A stretch of DNA of 64,000 nt from Flavobacterium sp. NKUCC04_CG (lineage in GTDB: Bacteria > Bacteroidota > Bacteroidia > Flavobacteriales > Flavobacteriaceae): positions 62,001 to 126,000 of the forward strand of contig NZ_JAHKRA010000006.1 of assembly GCF_019345525.1 (NCBI RefSeq), written 5' to 3'. This document shows, in pieces, positions 1 to 10,000 of the stretch; the first letter of the stretch is position 1; each line of letters starts with the position of its first letter. Position numbers and translations under genes: made by a program. Under the pieces are notes generated by a model that saw only the letters and a list, made by a program, of their open reading frames with translations, did no database searches and was not told the DNA's origin.

Positions 1-68
1 GCAGTCAGGTCTCCCACCCCTTCTACTTGCTGAAGCGCTAGTGTATAAAACAATTTTTCCTCATCCAT
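1..68 (-). CDS. dprA: DNA processing protein DprA (5' end only, cut by window edge)
   Basis: Only the first 22 codons are inside the window. They read MDEEKLFYTLALQQVEGVGD and onward, which matches the usual N-terminus of flavobacterial DprA (the LYTLALQ...VGD SAM/HhH-like start). DprA loads RecA onto incoming single-stranded DNA during transformation. The gene is divergent from the HU-CCDC81/SPOR gene at 274, with about 200 bp of AT-rich DNA between them. The identification rests on a short stretch, so confidence is moderate. Confidence 0.6.
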   Translation of the reverse strand, partial: MDEEKLFYTLALQQVEGVGDLT

Positions 69-240
69 AAAAATTAGAAAATGAATTAAACATCACCTAA
101 TATAATACATATCAACGCATTAGTCTTGCTTTTTTACACAAAATTGCAACTAACGATTTTTCCATTCCATTTATAATCGCTTATGAACAAGTTGTTTACA
201 ACTATTTATCGTTTTGTTAATAACATTTGTGGATAAAATT

Positions 241-269
241 TTGCTTTGTGTGTTGATTCGTTAACTTTG
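241..269 (+). promoter_or_regulatory. Bacteroidetes-type promoter for the SPOR gene
   Basis: TTG at 241-243, an 18-bp spacer and TAacTTTG at 262-269 match the phylum consensus (TTG, 17-23 bp, TAnnTTTG). The -7 box ends only 4 bp before the first ATG (274), so the transcript would start at or next to the start codon. This fits a leaderless mRNA. Confidence 0.6.
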
Positions 270-273
270 TAAT

Positions 274-1200
274 ATGATGATAGAAAAATACATATCCGCC
301 TTATTATATCGCTATCAGTGTGTTATAGTTCCTGGGTTTGGTGCTTTTTTAACCGAAGTCCAGTCTGCTAGCTTTCACGAAGGTAGTCAGACTTTTTTTC
401 CACCAAAAAAGTCAATTTCATTTAATGCTCAACTGATTCATAACGATGGGCTTCTAGCCAATCATATCGCATTAGAAGAAGGTATTTCATATGAAAAAGC
501 AGTTGTTCAAATTACAGCCGTTGTTTCCGAATGGAAACAAGGTTTAGCGGATGACCAAACCATCTTTCTTAAGCCGATAGGATCTATCCATTTAAACGAG
601 CGTGCTAATTTGGTTTTTGAACCCCAATTAAGCACCAATTACTTAACTTCTTCCTTTGGATTAAGTACCGTTTCTGCACCCTCAATTGGAAGAATGCAAG
701 CCATAATAGCAGAAACAACCACGCCAATCATCAGCTTGGCACCAAAAAGACAACGCAAATACACTTTTCTTAAATATGCTGCTGTCTTAGTTGTAGCAAC
801 AAGTATTGGAGGAACCATATACAAGCAAGAACAGGAAGCTTATATAGCCGAACAAACCTTAAACGTTGAAAAAGCCGTTCAGGACAAAGTGGATTTACAA
901 ATTCAACAGGCAACCTTCTTTATCGAAAAACCACTAACACCTGTGGTACTAACAGTAAAAGAAGCGGTAATTTTAAAACCTTATCACATCGTTGCTAGTG
1001 CTTTTAAAAGCGAAGAAAATGCAGCCAAAGCAGTAAAAGAGCTTGAGAAAAAAGGTTATGAATCTTCTTTCTTGGAAAAGAACAAATATGGTTTTTACCC
1101 AGTTTTATATGGTAGTTATGCTAATCTCGCAGAAGCACAAGCAGCCATGCGAGCAATTCACAAGAAACACAACAAAGAAGCTTGGCTTCTCGTAAAATAA
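274..1200 (+). CDS. HU-CCDC81 and SPOR domain protein
   Basis: 308 residues. The N-terminus (MIEKYISALLYRYQ, then VPGFGAFL) is the HU-like CCDC81 fold seen in flavobacterial envelope proteins and spans about residues 1-130 as two HU-like units. One membrane segment lies at about 163-183. A C-terminal SPOR domain covers about 237-308 (YHIVASAF to EAWLLVK). SPOR domains bind glycan strands stripped of stem peptides at division sites, so a role at the septal envelope is inferred. The start could be the first ATG (274) or the second (277); homologues usually show a single Met. The gene is divergent from dprA and is followed by a hairpin terminator. Confidence 0.85.
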   Translation: MMIEKYISALLYRYQCVIVPGFGAFLTEVQSASFHEGSQTFFPPKKSISFNAQLIHNDGLLANHIALEEGISYEKAVVQITAVVSEWKQGLADDQTIFLKPIGSIHLNERANLVFEPQLSTNYLTSSFGLSTVSAPSIGRMQAIIAETTTPIISLAPKRQRKYTFLKYAAVLVVATSIGGTIYKQEQEAYIAEQTLNVEKAVQDKVDLQIQQATFFIEKPLTPVVLTVKEAVILKPYHIVASAFKSEENAAKAVKELEKKGYESSFLEKNKYGFYPVLYGSYANLAEAQAAMRAIHKKHNKEAWLLVK

Positions 1201-1204
1201 ATCA

Positions 1205-1237
1205 AAAAATCCTGAATTAATTTCAGGATTTTTTTTG
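1205..1237 (+). terminator. Rho-independent terminator
   Basis: AATCCTGAA (1208-1216) pairs with TTCAGGATT (1222-1230) around a 5-nt loop and is followed by a T-run. It ends the SPOR gene transcript. Confidence 0.8.
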
Positions 1238-1249
1238 TTATAATGTTTT

Positions 1250-1257
1250 TATCTTTG
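1250..1257 (+). promoter_or_regulatory. -7 box upstream of the thioesterase gene
   Basis: TAtcTTTG lies 12 bp before the ATG at 1270. No TTG stands at the usual 17-23 bp distance, because the preceding terminator occupies that space. Confidence 0.45.
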
Positions 1258-1269
1258 TAAAAAAAACAA

Positions 1270-1779
1270 ATGAATCCCAAATTAGTATCCGAATCTGTAA
1301 CCGTAGTAACCGATTTAGTATTACCCGGTGAAACCAATCCGCTAAACAACCTTTTTGGCGGTGAACTATTGGCCCGTATGGATCGTGCCGCTAGTATTAC
1401 AGCTCGCAGGCATTCTAGACGCGTCTGTGTAACGGCATCTGTAAACCACGTTGCCTTTAACAGAGCCATTCCCTTAGGAAGTGTAGTGACCATCGAAGCA
1501 CGTATCTCCAGAGCTTTTAACAGCTCTATGGAGGTTTTTATTGACGTTTGGATAGAGGACAGGGAATCGGGCATTAAAAACAAGGCAAACGAAGCCATAT
1601 ACACCTTTGTTGCGGTTGATGAAACCGGCAGACCCATAGTAGTTCCGCAGATTATACCTGAAACCGAATTAGAGAAAGAACGTTTCGAAGCTGCTTTACG
1701 TCGAAAACAATTGAGCTTGGTTCTAGCTGGAAAAATGAAACCTTCCGAGGCTACCGAATTGAAGGCTCTTTTTCAATAA
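1270..1779 (+). CDS. Acyl-CoA thioesterase, hotdog fold (YciA/BACH type)
   Basis: 169 residues, the normal length for single-hotdog acyl-CoA thioesterases. The LVLPGETNPLNNLFGGELLARMD segment (about 16-38) has the hotdog helix with its catalytic Asn/Asp region, followed by VTASVNHVAFNRAIPLGSVV (about 57-76). It hydrolyses acyl-CoA to free fatty acid and CoA in the cytoplasm; chain-length preference cannot be read from the sequence. It has its own -7 box and stands between the SPOR gene and the S1/P1 nuclease, apparently monocistronic. Confidence 0.88.
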   Translation: MNPKLVSESVTVVTDLVLPGETNPLNNLFGGELLARMDRAASITARRHSRRVCVTASVNHVAFNRAIPLGSVVTIEARISRAFNSSMEVFIDVWIEDRESGIKNKANEAIYTFVAVDETGRPIVVPQIIPETELEKERFEAALRRKQLSLVLAGKMKPSEATELKALFQ

Positions 1780-1860
1780 GCCATATCTTATCTTTTTATT
1801 AACACCCTAGACGGTTTCAACTCTGAACGGTTGTGCCTAACTTTGGATAAAATTTTTAAA

Positions 1861-2646
1861 ATGAGAAAAATAATCTATTTATTTGTAGCGTTGTTTTTAA
1901 TTAACACCACTGCCGCTTGGGCATGGGGAACAACAGGGCACCGCGTAGTTGCAGAAATTGCCGAGCGCAATTTGACTCGAAAAGCTAAGAAAAATCTAAA
2001 AAAAATAATTGGAAATCAAAAACTGGCATATTGGTCAAACTGGCCAGACTTTATTAAGTCTGACTCCTCATGGAAACACGCCGATGGCTGGCATTATGTC
2101 AATGTAGGAAGTGATTTAAGCATATCGGATTTCGGCAAAGAAATGGAAGCAACTACTACAGAAAACCTTTATAAGAGAACACTTTCTTTAATAGAAGAAC
2201 TCCAGGATAAGAACTTGCCTCTAGCAAAAAAACAAGAGAACCTCTATTTCCTAATCCATCTAATTGGCGACGCACACCAGCCCTTACACGTAGGTAAGGC
2301 AGAAGATTTAGGCGGTAATAAAATTGGTGTAGAATGGTTTGGACAGAAAACAAATCTACATACCTTATGGGATTCCAAATTAGTAGATTTCACTCAATAT
2401 AGTTATACAGAGTTTTCAACGGTACTGAACATACACGACAAACAGTATAATTCGGCACTAACACAAGGAGAATTGGTTTCTTGGCTTTATGAATCGTATA
2501 GTACTGCACAACGTATATACGATTCCGCTCAGCCCGAAGCTAAATTGAGTTATAAATACTATTTTGACTATCAGAAAGATCTGGAGCAACAATTGCTCAA
2601 AGGTGGCTTGCGGCTAGCTAAAATATTAAATGACATATATGGATAA
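1861..2646 (+). CDS. S1/P1 family nuclease, secreted
   Basis: 261 residues from the ATG at 1861. An upstream TTG (1831) is in frame but would bury the signal peptide. After the signal peptide the mature protein should begin at Trp in AWGTTGHRVVAEIAE; in S1/P1 enzymes this N-terminal Trp and the following His are zinc ligands. Further ligand motifs are visible: WPDFIKSD, WHYVN, HLIGDAHQPLHVG and HTLWDSKLVD. These trinuclear-zinc enzymes cut single-stranded nucleic acids and remove 3' phosphates, here probably in the periplasm or outside the cell for nucleotide scavenging. A terminator follows directly. Confidence 0.9.
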   Translation: MRKIIYLFVALFLINTTAAWAWGTTGHRVVAEIAERNLTRKAKKNLKKIIGNQKLAYWSNWPDFIKSDSSWKHADGWHYVNVGSDLSISDFGKEMEATTTENLYKRTLSLIEELQDKNLPLAKKQENLYFLIHLIGDAHQPLHVGKAEDLGGNKIGVEWFGQKTNLHTLWDSKLVDFTQYSYTEFSTVLNIHDKQYNSALTQGELVSWLYESYSTAQRIYDSAQPEAKLSYKYYFDYQKDLEQQLLKGGLRLAKILNDIYG

Positions 2647-2675
2647 AAAAACAGGCCTTTGGGCCTGTTTTTTTT
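2645..2675 (+). terminator. Terminator after the S1/P1 nuclease gene
   Basis: AACAGGCC (2650-2657), loop TTTG, GGCCTGTT (2662-2669), then a long T-run. A preceding A-run means it may also work for the convergent gene ending at 2686. Confidence 0.85.
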
Positions 2676-2685
2676 ATAAAGATGA

Positions 2686-3933
2686 TTATCGCGAACTTCT
2701 ACTAGAACTTCCTACCCCTCTACCACTTGATGAAGAAGACCCCATCGACGAGCTAGAAGATCGACTGCTTGACATCGAAGGCGAAACACTTGAAGAACGA
2801 CTTGTTGACATAGAAGCTCGGCTACTAGCACCGCTATTATTATAACTAGAAGAAACTCTTGAAGCAGGCGCCGTACGCTCAATTCGAGCAGGCTGACTGT
2901 TTACACGCGTAGCAGCAGAAGTATTAGATCTTGTATTCACAGAAGATGACGATACCCTAGAGCTATTAGTTGTTGTTGGCGACACTCTAGTACTCATTTC
3001 GGTATTCGTTGCTCTAGCGCCCGTATTAACTGCCCTGGTACTCGTGCTAATATCTCTTGAACTACTGTTACTAACTCTTGAACTGTTACTAACATCTCTA
3101 GTACTACTATTAACTTGTCTTAAGCCGCTATTAACGGTATTGCTTCTATTTGAACTTGAATTCAAATTCTGATTTTGTACGGATCGATTGCTCGTTCTCG
3201 TTTGATCCAAAACATAACGGTTAGACACATTGCTGTTTCTTTGACTAAAAGAATTTTGCGGATTCTGTCTTTCATAAGAATTAGCACGCACATCACTTAA
3301 CAATCGAACAGAACGCGAACTTCTACGATCAGCCGCATAAACATAACGATTGCTGTTATTTATATGAACATGTATGTTACTTCTATATCGGTAAATTGGA
3401 TACGGTTCCCAAGGCGAATAATAAGTAGGGTAATAATTCCAATACCAAGAAGAATAATATGGTCTATACGAAACCCCCCAAAACAAATCAAACATGATAG
3501 GCGTCGAAACGTACACAGGCTCGTATATATAATTTCTTCCATAGAGATATTCGTTACCCACAATCTGCACTTGTACCCGGTTTTTTCGATCTTTCTCCAC
3601 CTCTATAGTAGCCACGTCCTGGAACATATCCTGTCCCAATACCGCTTGAACTACAATCAAGTGAGTTTGCCCCTCAGTAACTTCAATTACACGCAGATAA
3701 TCAACATAGTTATCTCTGTTTAAATCCAAATTGGAAATTTGGGATTGAGGGTCGTTTAGTCTGCGTTCAAAATCAGCCAAATCTCTTGACTCTCCAAAAA
3801 TGGAGGCCACTGCCTGTAGGTCCAAGTTGTCACTAATATCATAATTCATAGCTGTGACAGTTGCCTTTTGAGAGAAGCCCAAGGTAGAAAGCAATAAGGC
3901 GATACATAAAAATGTTGTTCTATATAAATTCAT
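2686..3933 (-). CDS. Secreted protein with Ser/Arg/Asn-rich low-complexity tail
   Basis: 415 residues with a signal peptide ending near GFSQ (about residue 21). Residues 30-165 form a compact region with an EF-hand/dockerin-like loop (LDLNRDNYVDYL, about 69-80). Residues 140-190 are rich in Tyr, Trp and Pro. From about 200 to the end the chain is almost wholly Ser, Arg, Asn and Thr (repeats such as RVSSSS and RSSSS), ending GSSSRSSR. The family is common in Flavobacteriaceae but I know no function for it. The basic Ser-rich tail could bind polyanions or the cell surface; that is inference. It converges on the S1/P1 nuclease gene. Confidence 0.75.
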   Translation of the reverse strand: MNLYRTTFLCIALLLSTLGFSQKATVTAMNYDISDNLDLQAVASIFGESRDLADFERRLNDPQSQISNLDLNRDNYVDYLRVIEVTEGQTHLIVVQAVLGQDMFQDVATIEVEKDRKNRVQVQIVGNEYLYGRNYIYEPVYVSTPIMFDLFWGVSYRPYYSSWYWNYYPTYYSPWEPYPIYRYRSNIHVHINNSNRYVYAADRRSSRSVRLLSDVRANSYERQNPQNSFSQRNSNVSNRYVLDQTRTSNRSVQNQNLNSSSNRSNTVNSGLRQVNSSTRDVSNSSRVSNSSSRDISTSTRAVNTGARATNTEMSTRVSPTTTNSSRVSSSSVNTRSNTSAATRVNSQPARIERTAPASRVSSSYNNSGASSRASMSTSRSSSVSPSMSSSRSSSSSMGSSSSSGRGVGSSSRSSR

Positions 3934-4001
3934 AAGGTTGTTTTTTCATGGTTGTTATTACTATAATACCAACTACTATGCCAATATTACTTTTGCGTAT
4001 T

Positions 4002-4042
4002 AAAACGAACAATCCCAGCACTTAACAAGTACCGGGATTGTT
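4002..4042 (-). terminator. Terminator of the T9SS adhesin operon
   Basis: AACAATCCC (4008-4016) pairs with GGGATTGTT (4034-4042), with an inner ACTT/AAGT pairing. On the minus strand it is followed by TCGTTTTAA. It lies just downstream of the OmpA/PD40 gene stop at 4065. Confidence 0.65.
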
Positions 4043-4064
4043 TACAAACAATTTAAAAAGTATT

Positions 4065-5951
4065 TTATTTCTGTAATATAATGAATTCAGATCTTCTATT
4101 TATCGCGTGTTGCTCTTCGGTGCAATTATCACCACAATCCACTTTAGGTTCACTTTCGCCATAGCCTTTTGCAATCAAGCGACTTGGAGAAATTCCCATG
4201 GATATTAAATACTGTAAGGTGGTTTGCGCTCTACGTTCAGACAATTTTAAATTGTAAACATCGCTTCCTCTCGTATCTGTATGAGATTTAATCTGCACTT
4301 TCATATTTGGATTACGCTCCATTACTTGAACTAATTTATTTAATTCAAATGATCCTTGTTGGGTAATGTTTGCCTTGTCAAATTCGAAATAAACATAACC
4401 TAATAAGATTTGCTCTTCAACGACAATCACTTCAATTGGACGAAGTGAAACCGTCACTTGTTGTCTTCCACCCTTATGTGGTGGTAGCTCGATAATCTTA
4501 CTTTCGTAACCGCTTCTATCGACCTGTAGAACAAAGTTCTTACGACAATCCACTACATATTCAACAATTCCACGAGCATCGCTATATTTGATTTCAATAA
4601 TGTTATTTCTATCATCTAAGATTTTCACTTGAGCACCAGTAAGTATTTCTCCTGTTTTTTCATTAATCGTAGTTACATACATCTCTACATGACAAACCGG
4701 AATTGCTTTGTAAATATCATCTCTACCCACTCGATTAGTTGAGAAGAAACCAATGTTTTTATCTGGATAAAAAGAGAATGAGAAATCGTCTTTTGGTGTA
4801 TTGATTGGATTACCAAGGTTCTTCACTTCGGCATCTTTAATCTCTAAATCCAAAACATATACATCCAAACCTCCAAAACCTTTTCTGGAATCTGAGGCAA
4901 AATACAATTTATTATCATCGGAAATAAACGGAAAGGATTCTCTTCCTTCTGTATTAACCTTAGCACCTAAATTCTCAGGAGCCCCATAAGTTCCATCTTC
5001 ATTAATAGCCACTTTCCAAATATCCATACCGCCTAAAGTGCCCGGCATATCAGAAGCAAAATAAAGCGTTTTCCCATCCTTACTTAAACTAGGGTTACTG
5101 GTAGAGTATTCTTTACCATTATAGGGAAATGCTTCAAAATCGCCCCATTTCTTACCTTTTTTAGTAGCTTTAAATAAACTAACCTTACCGAATTTCAAAA
5201 GTTTCGCCTTATTCTTTATAAAGCTCCCTTCACGGAAACTTTCTGTTGCAAAATACATGGTTTTACCATCAGCACTCACGGTAGCAGGTCCGTCATGGTA
5301 TTTGGTATTGATTTCAGAAACTGCTTTAATTTGGCTGAAAGTTTGAATTTCTGGATCGTATTTTGCTTGAAATAAATCCAAAAAAGGTTGGTTGTTCCAC
5401 CCGTATGTTTTTTTATTCTCTGTACGGGTAGATGCAAAATACAACGTATCGTTTTGTGTCAGAAAAGCTCCAAAATCAGATCCCGCGGCCATGTTAAGTC
5501 CACTGTCTTCAAAGGTATATAAATCTTCTTGGCTTCTCAATCGAGGTATGTAGTCTGGTTCTTTTTGAAACGCAATGGTTCTAAAATCGGTAGGGGCTAA
5601 TGTGGCGAATTTCTTCATCACATCATTAGCCGTATCATAACGACCACTCGCTTTAAGCATTTGAGCATATTTATAATATACTTCTGCATCAAGTTCTGGA
5701 TTAACAGCTATCGCTTTGCCATAATACTTTGCCGCCTCAACGGTATTAAAGATATTATAATACGATTCTGCTAATTGTAAATTAATGTAATTGTCGGTTT
5801 TAACACCACGAACTAATTTTTGATACTCTTTTGCTGCATTTACAAATTCATATTTGCTAAAAAATTCATCGGCAATTTTTGTTTTTTCATCCTGAGCATG
5901 TCCTAAGAACACGCTACAAGAGAAAAACAAACTTAAATATATTTTTTTCAT
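4065..5951 (-). CDS. OmpA-family protein with TPR, PD40 and carboxypeptidase-regulatory-like domains (PorE-like)
   Basis: 628 residues with a signal peptide (cleavage near GHAQ). TPR-like helices cover about 25-140, WD40/PD40-type blades about 160-415 (repeated YFAS and GKTLYFASD motifs), a CarboxypepD_reg-like beta-sandwich about 425-510, and an OmpA peptidoglycan-binding domain about 520-628 (YFEFDKANI, SHTDTRGSDVYNLKLSERRA). This architecture is that of PorE and its paralogues, which anchor T9SS components to peptidoglycan. It is the third gene after the adhesin and PorP/SprF genes, so it probably serves that adhesin's secretion or anchoring. It may be a paralogue and not the core PorE. 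Confidence 0.85.
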   Translation of the reverse strand: MKKIYLSLFFSCSVFLGHAQDEKTKIADEFFSKYEFVNAAKEYQKLVRGVKTDNYINLQLAESYYNIFNTVEAAKYYGKAIAVNPELDAEVYYKYAQMLKASGRYDTANDVMKKFATLAPTDFRTIAFQKEPDYIPRLRSQEDLYTFEDSGLNMAAGSDFGAFLTQNDTLYFASTRTENKKTYGWNNQPFLDLFQAKYDPEIQTFSQIKAVSEINTKYHDGPATVSADGKTMYFATESFREGSFIKNKAKLLKFGKVSLFKATKKGKKWGDFEAFPYNGKEYSTSNPSLSKDGKTLYFASDMPGTLGGMDIWKVAINEDGTYGAPENLGAKVNTEGRESFPFISDDNKLYFASDSRKGFGGLDVYVLDLEIKDAEVKNLGNPINTPKDDFSFSFYPDKNIGFFSTNRVGRDDIYKAIPVCHVEMYVTTINEKTGEILTGAQVKILDDRNNIIEIKYSDARGIVEYVVDCRKNFVLQVDRSGYESKIIELPPHKGGRQQVTVSLRPIEVIVVEEQILLGYVYFEFDKANITQQGSFELNKLVQVMERNPNMKVQIKSHTDTRGSDVYNLKLSERRAQTTLQYLISMGISPSRLIAKGYGESEPKVDCGDNCTEEQHAINRRSEFIILQK

Positions 5952-6064
5952 ATCTGATTACTATTTTATGTGCTGGTTGCTATGTTATCGCTTGATACTG
6001 CTCCTTCTTTTAAAGCAAAAAATGAGAGAAAACGATTTCATATTATAAATATTGATTTTTTAAA

Positions 6065-6988
6065 TTAAAAATATCTCGGTGAACTGGATACTTTTTTAGA
6101 AAAATAAATATCGTACAATAAAATAAACTCATGAGATGCTTTCGCCTTAACATTTAAATCAGACATAACATGATCATAAGCATAACCGACACGAATATTT
6201 GGCGTAATACGGTAGTTGACCATACCACTGATGGCATCATCGATACGGTAAGAAGCTCCAATTTCGAATTTATTAACATACATCACATTTACAGATAAAT
6301 CTGCCGACACTGGTGAATCTGGCGCATATTTCACCATAAAGAAAGGTTTTAACTTAAACTCTTTGTTTAAATCAAAAACATATCCCCCTGTCAAAAACAT
6401 ATGCATTACTCGAGTACCGAATTTTTTACCATCGTAATCCAAATAATTGCCTTTAAGCATATTGGGCACCCCTAATCCTACATAATAGTCTTTAGTATAA
6501 TAAAAAGCACCTGCACCTACATTAAAAAGAGTGCTTTTTGAATCTTCTGCAAAAGCAGGATCTCCTGCATCGGTTATAAAACCATTCCCTATATCAGAAA
6601 AAAGGCCAATATCATGTAAAGTAACTCCCGCTTTTAATCCTAATGCCAATTTTTGTTCTCCTCCTAAATCCAAAGTATAAGAGAAATCCCCGTAAATATT
6701 ATTTTCTTTTACCGGTCCAATTTTATCACTAATTACCGACAGCCCTAATCCGACTTTTTTTCCTACCCGCGTGTGTCCAAATAGTGTTCCTGTTTGCGGA
6801 GCTCCATCTAGTCCTACCCATTGTTTACGGTACAACAATCCCATAGCTAATCCCTCTTGTGACCCTGCATAAGCCGGATTAACCACACTCATATTATACA
6901 TATACTGAGTGTAATGAGGAGCCTGTTGTGCGTGAACTTCAGGAAGGAAGAAAAATGCTGTTAATGCTGCAAGATATAATTTCTTCAT
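6065..6988 (-). CDS. Type IX secretion membrane protein, PorP/SprF family
   Basis: 307 residues with a signal peptide ending near VHAQQ. The mature start APHYTQYMYNMSVVNPAYAGS is the family signature, followed by an outer-membrane beta-barrel with alternating strands to the C-terminal aromatic residue (SPRYF). In Flavobacterium johnsoniae, SprF is needed for secretion and surface attachment of SprB, and proteins with type B C-terminal domains depend on a cognate SprF-like protein encoded next to them. Here the partner is the adhesin gene directly upstream. Confidence 0.93.
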   Translation of the reverse strand: MKKLYLAALTAFFFLPEVHAQQAPHYTQYMYNMSVVNPAYAGSQEGLAMGLLYRKQWVGLDGAPQTGTLFGHTRVGKKVGLGLSVISDKIGPVKENNIYGDFSYTLDLGGEQKLALGLKAGVTLHDIGLFSDIGNGFITDAGDPAFAEDSKSTLFNVGAGAFYYTKDYYVGLGVPNMLKGNYLDYDGKKFGTRVMHMFLTGGYVFDLNKEFKLKPFFMVKYAPDSPVSADLSVNVMYVNKFEIGASYRIDDAISGMVNYRITPNIRVGYAYDHVMSDLNVKAKASHEFILLYDIYFSKKVSSSPRYF

Positions 6989-7012
6989 AAGTAACTGTTA
7001 TTTTTAGTTTAT

Positions 7013-7041
7013 AAAGTCGGCAGCAACATACTGCCGACTTT
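7013..7041 (-). promoter_or_regulatory. Intercistronic hairpin between the adhesin and porP/sprF genes
   Basis: AAAGTCGGCAG and CTGCCGACTTT form an 11-bp perfect stem with a 7-nt loop, 7 bp after the adhesin stop codon. On the minus strand it is followed by ATAAAC and not by a T-run, so it is more likely an mRNA-stability or partial-termination element inside the operon than a full terminator. Confidence 0.6.
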
Positions 7042-7047
7042 TGAAAT

Positions 7048-10000
7048 TTATTTATTAATCTGAATCCAACCTGTAAAAGTCTCAGTAGAAGTAACTATCT
7101 CATAGAAATAAGTTCCATCTGGCAAGGCAGAACCGCTATCTGATTGTCCAGTCCACTGATTCGTATATCCAATACCGTGCGAATACACTTTTTTACCGTA
7201 TCTGTTAAAAATAGTCAAATTATTGACAACATAACGAGACAAATCAAAAGAATCATTGATGCCATCGCCATTTGGAGAAATCCCCTTTGGAATCATACAA
7301 TCAACACGGTCCAATTCGATTTTTAAGGTTTCATAACAACCATCTGTAGTTGTTAATAATACACTATACTCCCCTTTTCCAGGAATAACAATCTCTCGTT
7401 TATCTGATTTAAACCCATCTGATCCTTCCCAAGCGTACGTCGCTGTAGTCATATCAATATTTTGCAACAAATCCACTACTCTTAATTTATACTCACCACC
7501 GCTACATTCGGCATCGTACGTAATCTGGAAACGCTCAAAAATTTCAATCTCCGTCGTTCCTATAGTAGTTTCACCACATCTATCACTTGGAATTGAGTAA
7601 GTATATGTAATCACATGTTTACCTGCAGCGCTTTTTTCTACATCAATTACTCCTGTTTTAGGATTAATTGACACACCACTTGCTCCAGAACTAAAAGTTC
7701 CTCCCATATCAAAGTCTGTCACAAATTCTGGTGCAATCGTCATATCGTTATTGATACATATTGGAGCAGGATATTTAAATCCTACAACCGGATAAAGCGT
7801 TGGCTTAACTACTAAATTCACAGGGAATATTTTTTCACATTTCGAAAGTTCCTTTCTCTTGATTTTTAAAAATACCGTTTTCGCTATACTTTGATAAATT
7901 CCGCTTACATCAATAGGATCCAAATTACTCTCCGCATCTAAAATTGAATTATAATACGAATATTCTAAATCCATTTTACCTGGATTAGGATCAGTATTGA
8001 TCGCATTTAAAGCAAATTTCTTTAAATCAAATTGTCCAACACCATTATTATCTGGATCACATGAATCTATACCACCAGCCACCGTTCCTTCAAACGACTT
8101 GACAAACTTAATCACTACCTCATCTTTCGGGTTTTCGATACAATCTACCTTCTCTACCAAAACCTCGTACTTGCCCGATTCTGTTACGGTAATTCTGTCC
8201 TCAAAATATACAGCAGGATCCATTGGCTCACCATCTTTAAACCAGTTATATACCAATCCTACAGTATCTCCTCCTGTCGAAACTTTCGCCACGATTACAT
8301 ATTCATCTGTATCACATAAAACTTTATCTTTTCCTAAATCTACGTCGCAATTAAAATTACAATCAGTAGAACCTCCTCCTGGCGCACCTGCATTAATTTG
8401 TTTTAATTTAATAAAACCTGCAGATCCTCTGAAATTGGTTATCAATACTGCATAAATCTCACCTTCTTTAGCATTTAGGATATTTAATCTTTCAATTGGG
8501 TCACCAGAGTAACTACAATCTACAACATTTCCTCTTGGATAATAAGTCCCGGGTACCAAACCATTATTGTTTTCCCATCTTGGAAGATTGGGGCCGAGGT
8601 CCGTTTCGGAACACGCTTGCCTCAAACTTTCGAAAGGACCGAAAGCAACATAATCCACATCTAATCCAGTACCATTAGGATTACCATTAGCATCAAAACT
8701 GGTATTTTGAATAATATCAAAAAGTAAATCCCCATCTTGTCGCACTTTTAAATAATACCAAACCGGTCTAGGAGCTTGTCCTAAACAAGCAATATTATTA
8801 GGTAAATTAGGAACTCCCATAGTATCATCAACATTCGGAAAAATCAAAGATTCGTCACCTGCACAAAAAGGCAAAGCCTGCGCCATTCTTTTAAAAACTA
8901 TTCGATAATTTACCTTAGTCCATATACTTTTGTTATCCACTCCACAAACTGCCCTAATAAAGAAAGAATATGTATTTCCCTCTATTAAATTATGGAAAAC
9001 ATGTTCCCTAATATCGTTTTGTACTAAAACAATATCTGCAGGAAGCGGTTCTAATAAGTCCGCATCAAACGGTACCGCAGCAACTTCCCATTCGGTTTCG
9101 TCTCCATCCGGTTCCCAGAAAAATTCTGAACCTGTTGGTTCTGGATTGGCACAAAGTCCAATGTTTTTAGCTTTAACACTCGGACAAGTCACTACTTTTA
9201 TACCTACATTGTCGATCGCAGCAGGAGGCTGAGTACCTCTAGCATTATCATTAACCCACTCAAACAACAATCTCATGTCACGTCCGGCATAACGCCTTAC
9301 ATTTACCTCAACATTTGTTTGAATAAAGTCGCCAGTGAGATTGTTTAAATAATCAAGAGTACTACTGCTTGCTAAATCATATTCTCCTACTTGAACCCCG
9401 CCAAATAAAGTAGCGGTAGTACTCACTCTTACACCTTCTACCGGTATAAATTCCGTTGGTACTAACCATACTCTTAAAAAATCTCTAGGTGCCAGTCGAG
9501 TTCCTTCTCCAATACCTTTCCAATCAAACGACACTAAAATTTCAACCGTATTGGCAGGAATGGTAATATCTCTATAAAGATGAGAAACTTGCTCTCTAGT
9601 AATAGTATAGGTATGATTGACACCGTTATTATTAGAAATATACATTGAATTTCCTACACCAGCTGTCGCTGCCGACCCCTTAAACCATTTATTTACCTTG
9701 TCTGAGAATAAACTTGTCCAAGTATTTTGTTCAGTGAAATTTTGTTCAAAATCCTCTGTATATGGCAATACTGCAGGAACCTGAGTTGTAATTATTTTTA
9801 AAGGTCCAACCCAATAACTCTTGGAGGTATTTGCCCCTGTTCCACAACTTGATCTTAACCAAACATAGTACACCGTATTGGTTGTCAATCCTGTAATAGT
9901 ATGTACAGTACCAGTAACCCCAGTAACCGTAGGTGTCGTACTAGTAATCGGCATGTCTTGAGTTGTACTGTGATACAGTTCATATGAACCAGGTCTCACG

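Noticed and set aside
225-240. Single DnaA-box match (TGTGGATAA) near the left end
   Set aside because: Only one box, without a cluster; the right-end cluster is far stronger.
2630-2845. 71-codon plus-strand frame rich in Leu, Glu and Asp
   Set aside because: It is the antisense shadow of the Ser/Arg-rich tail of the minus-strand gene.
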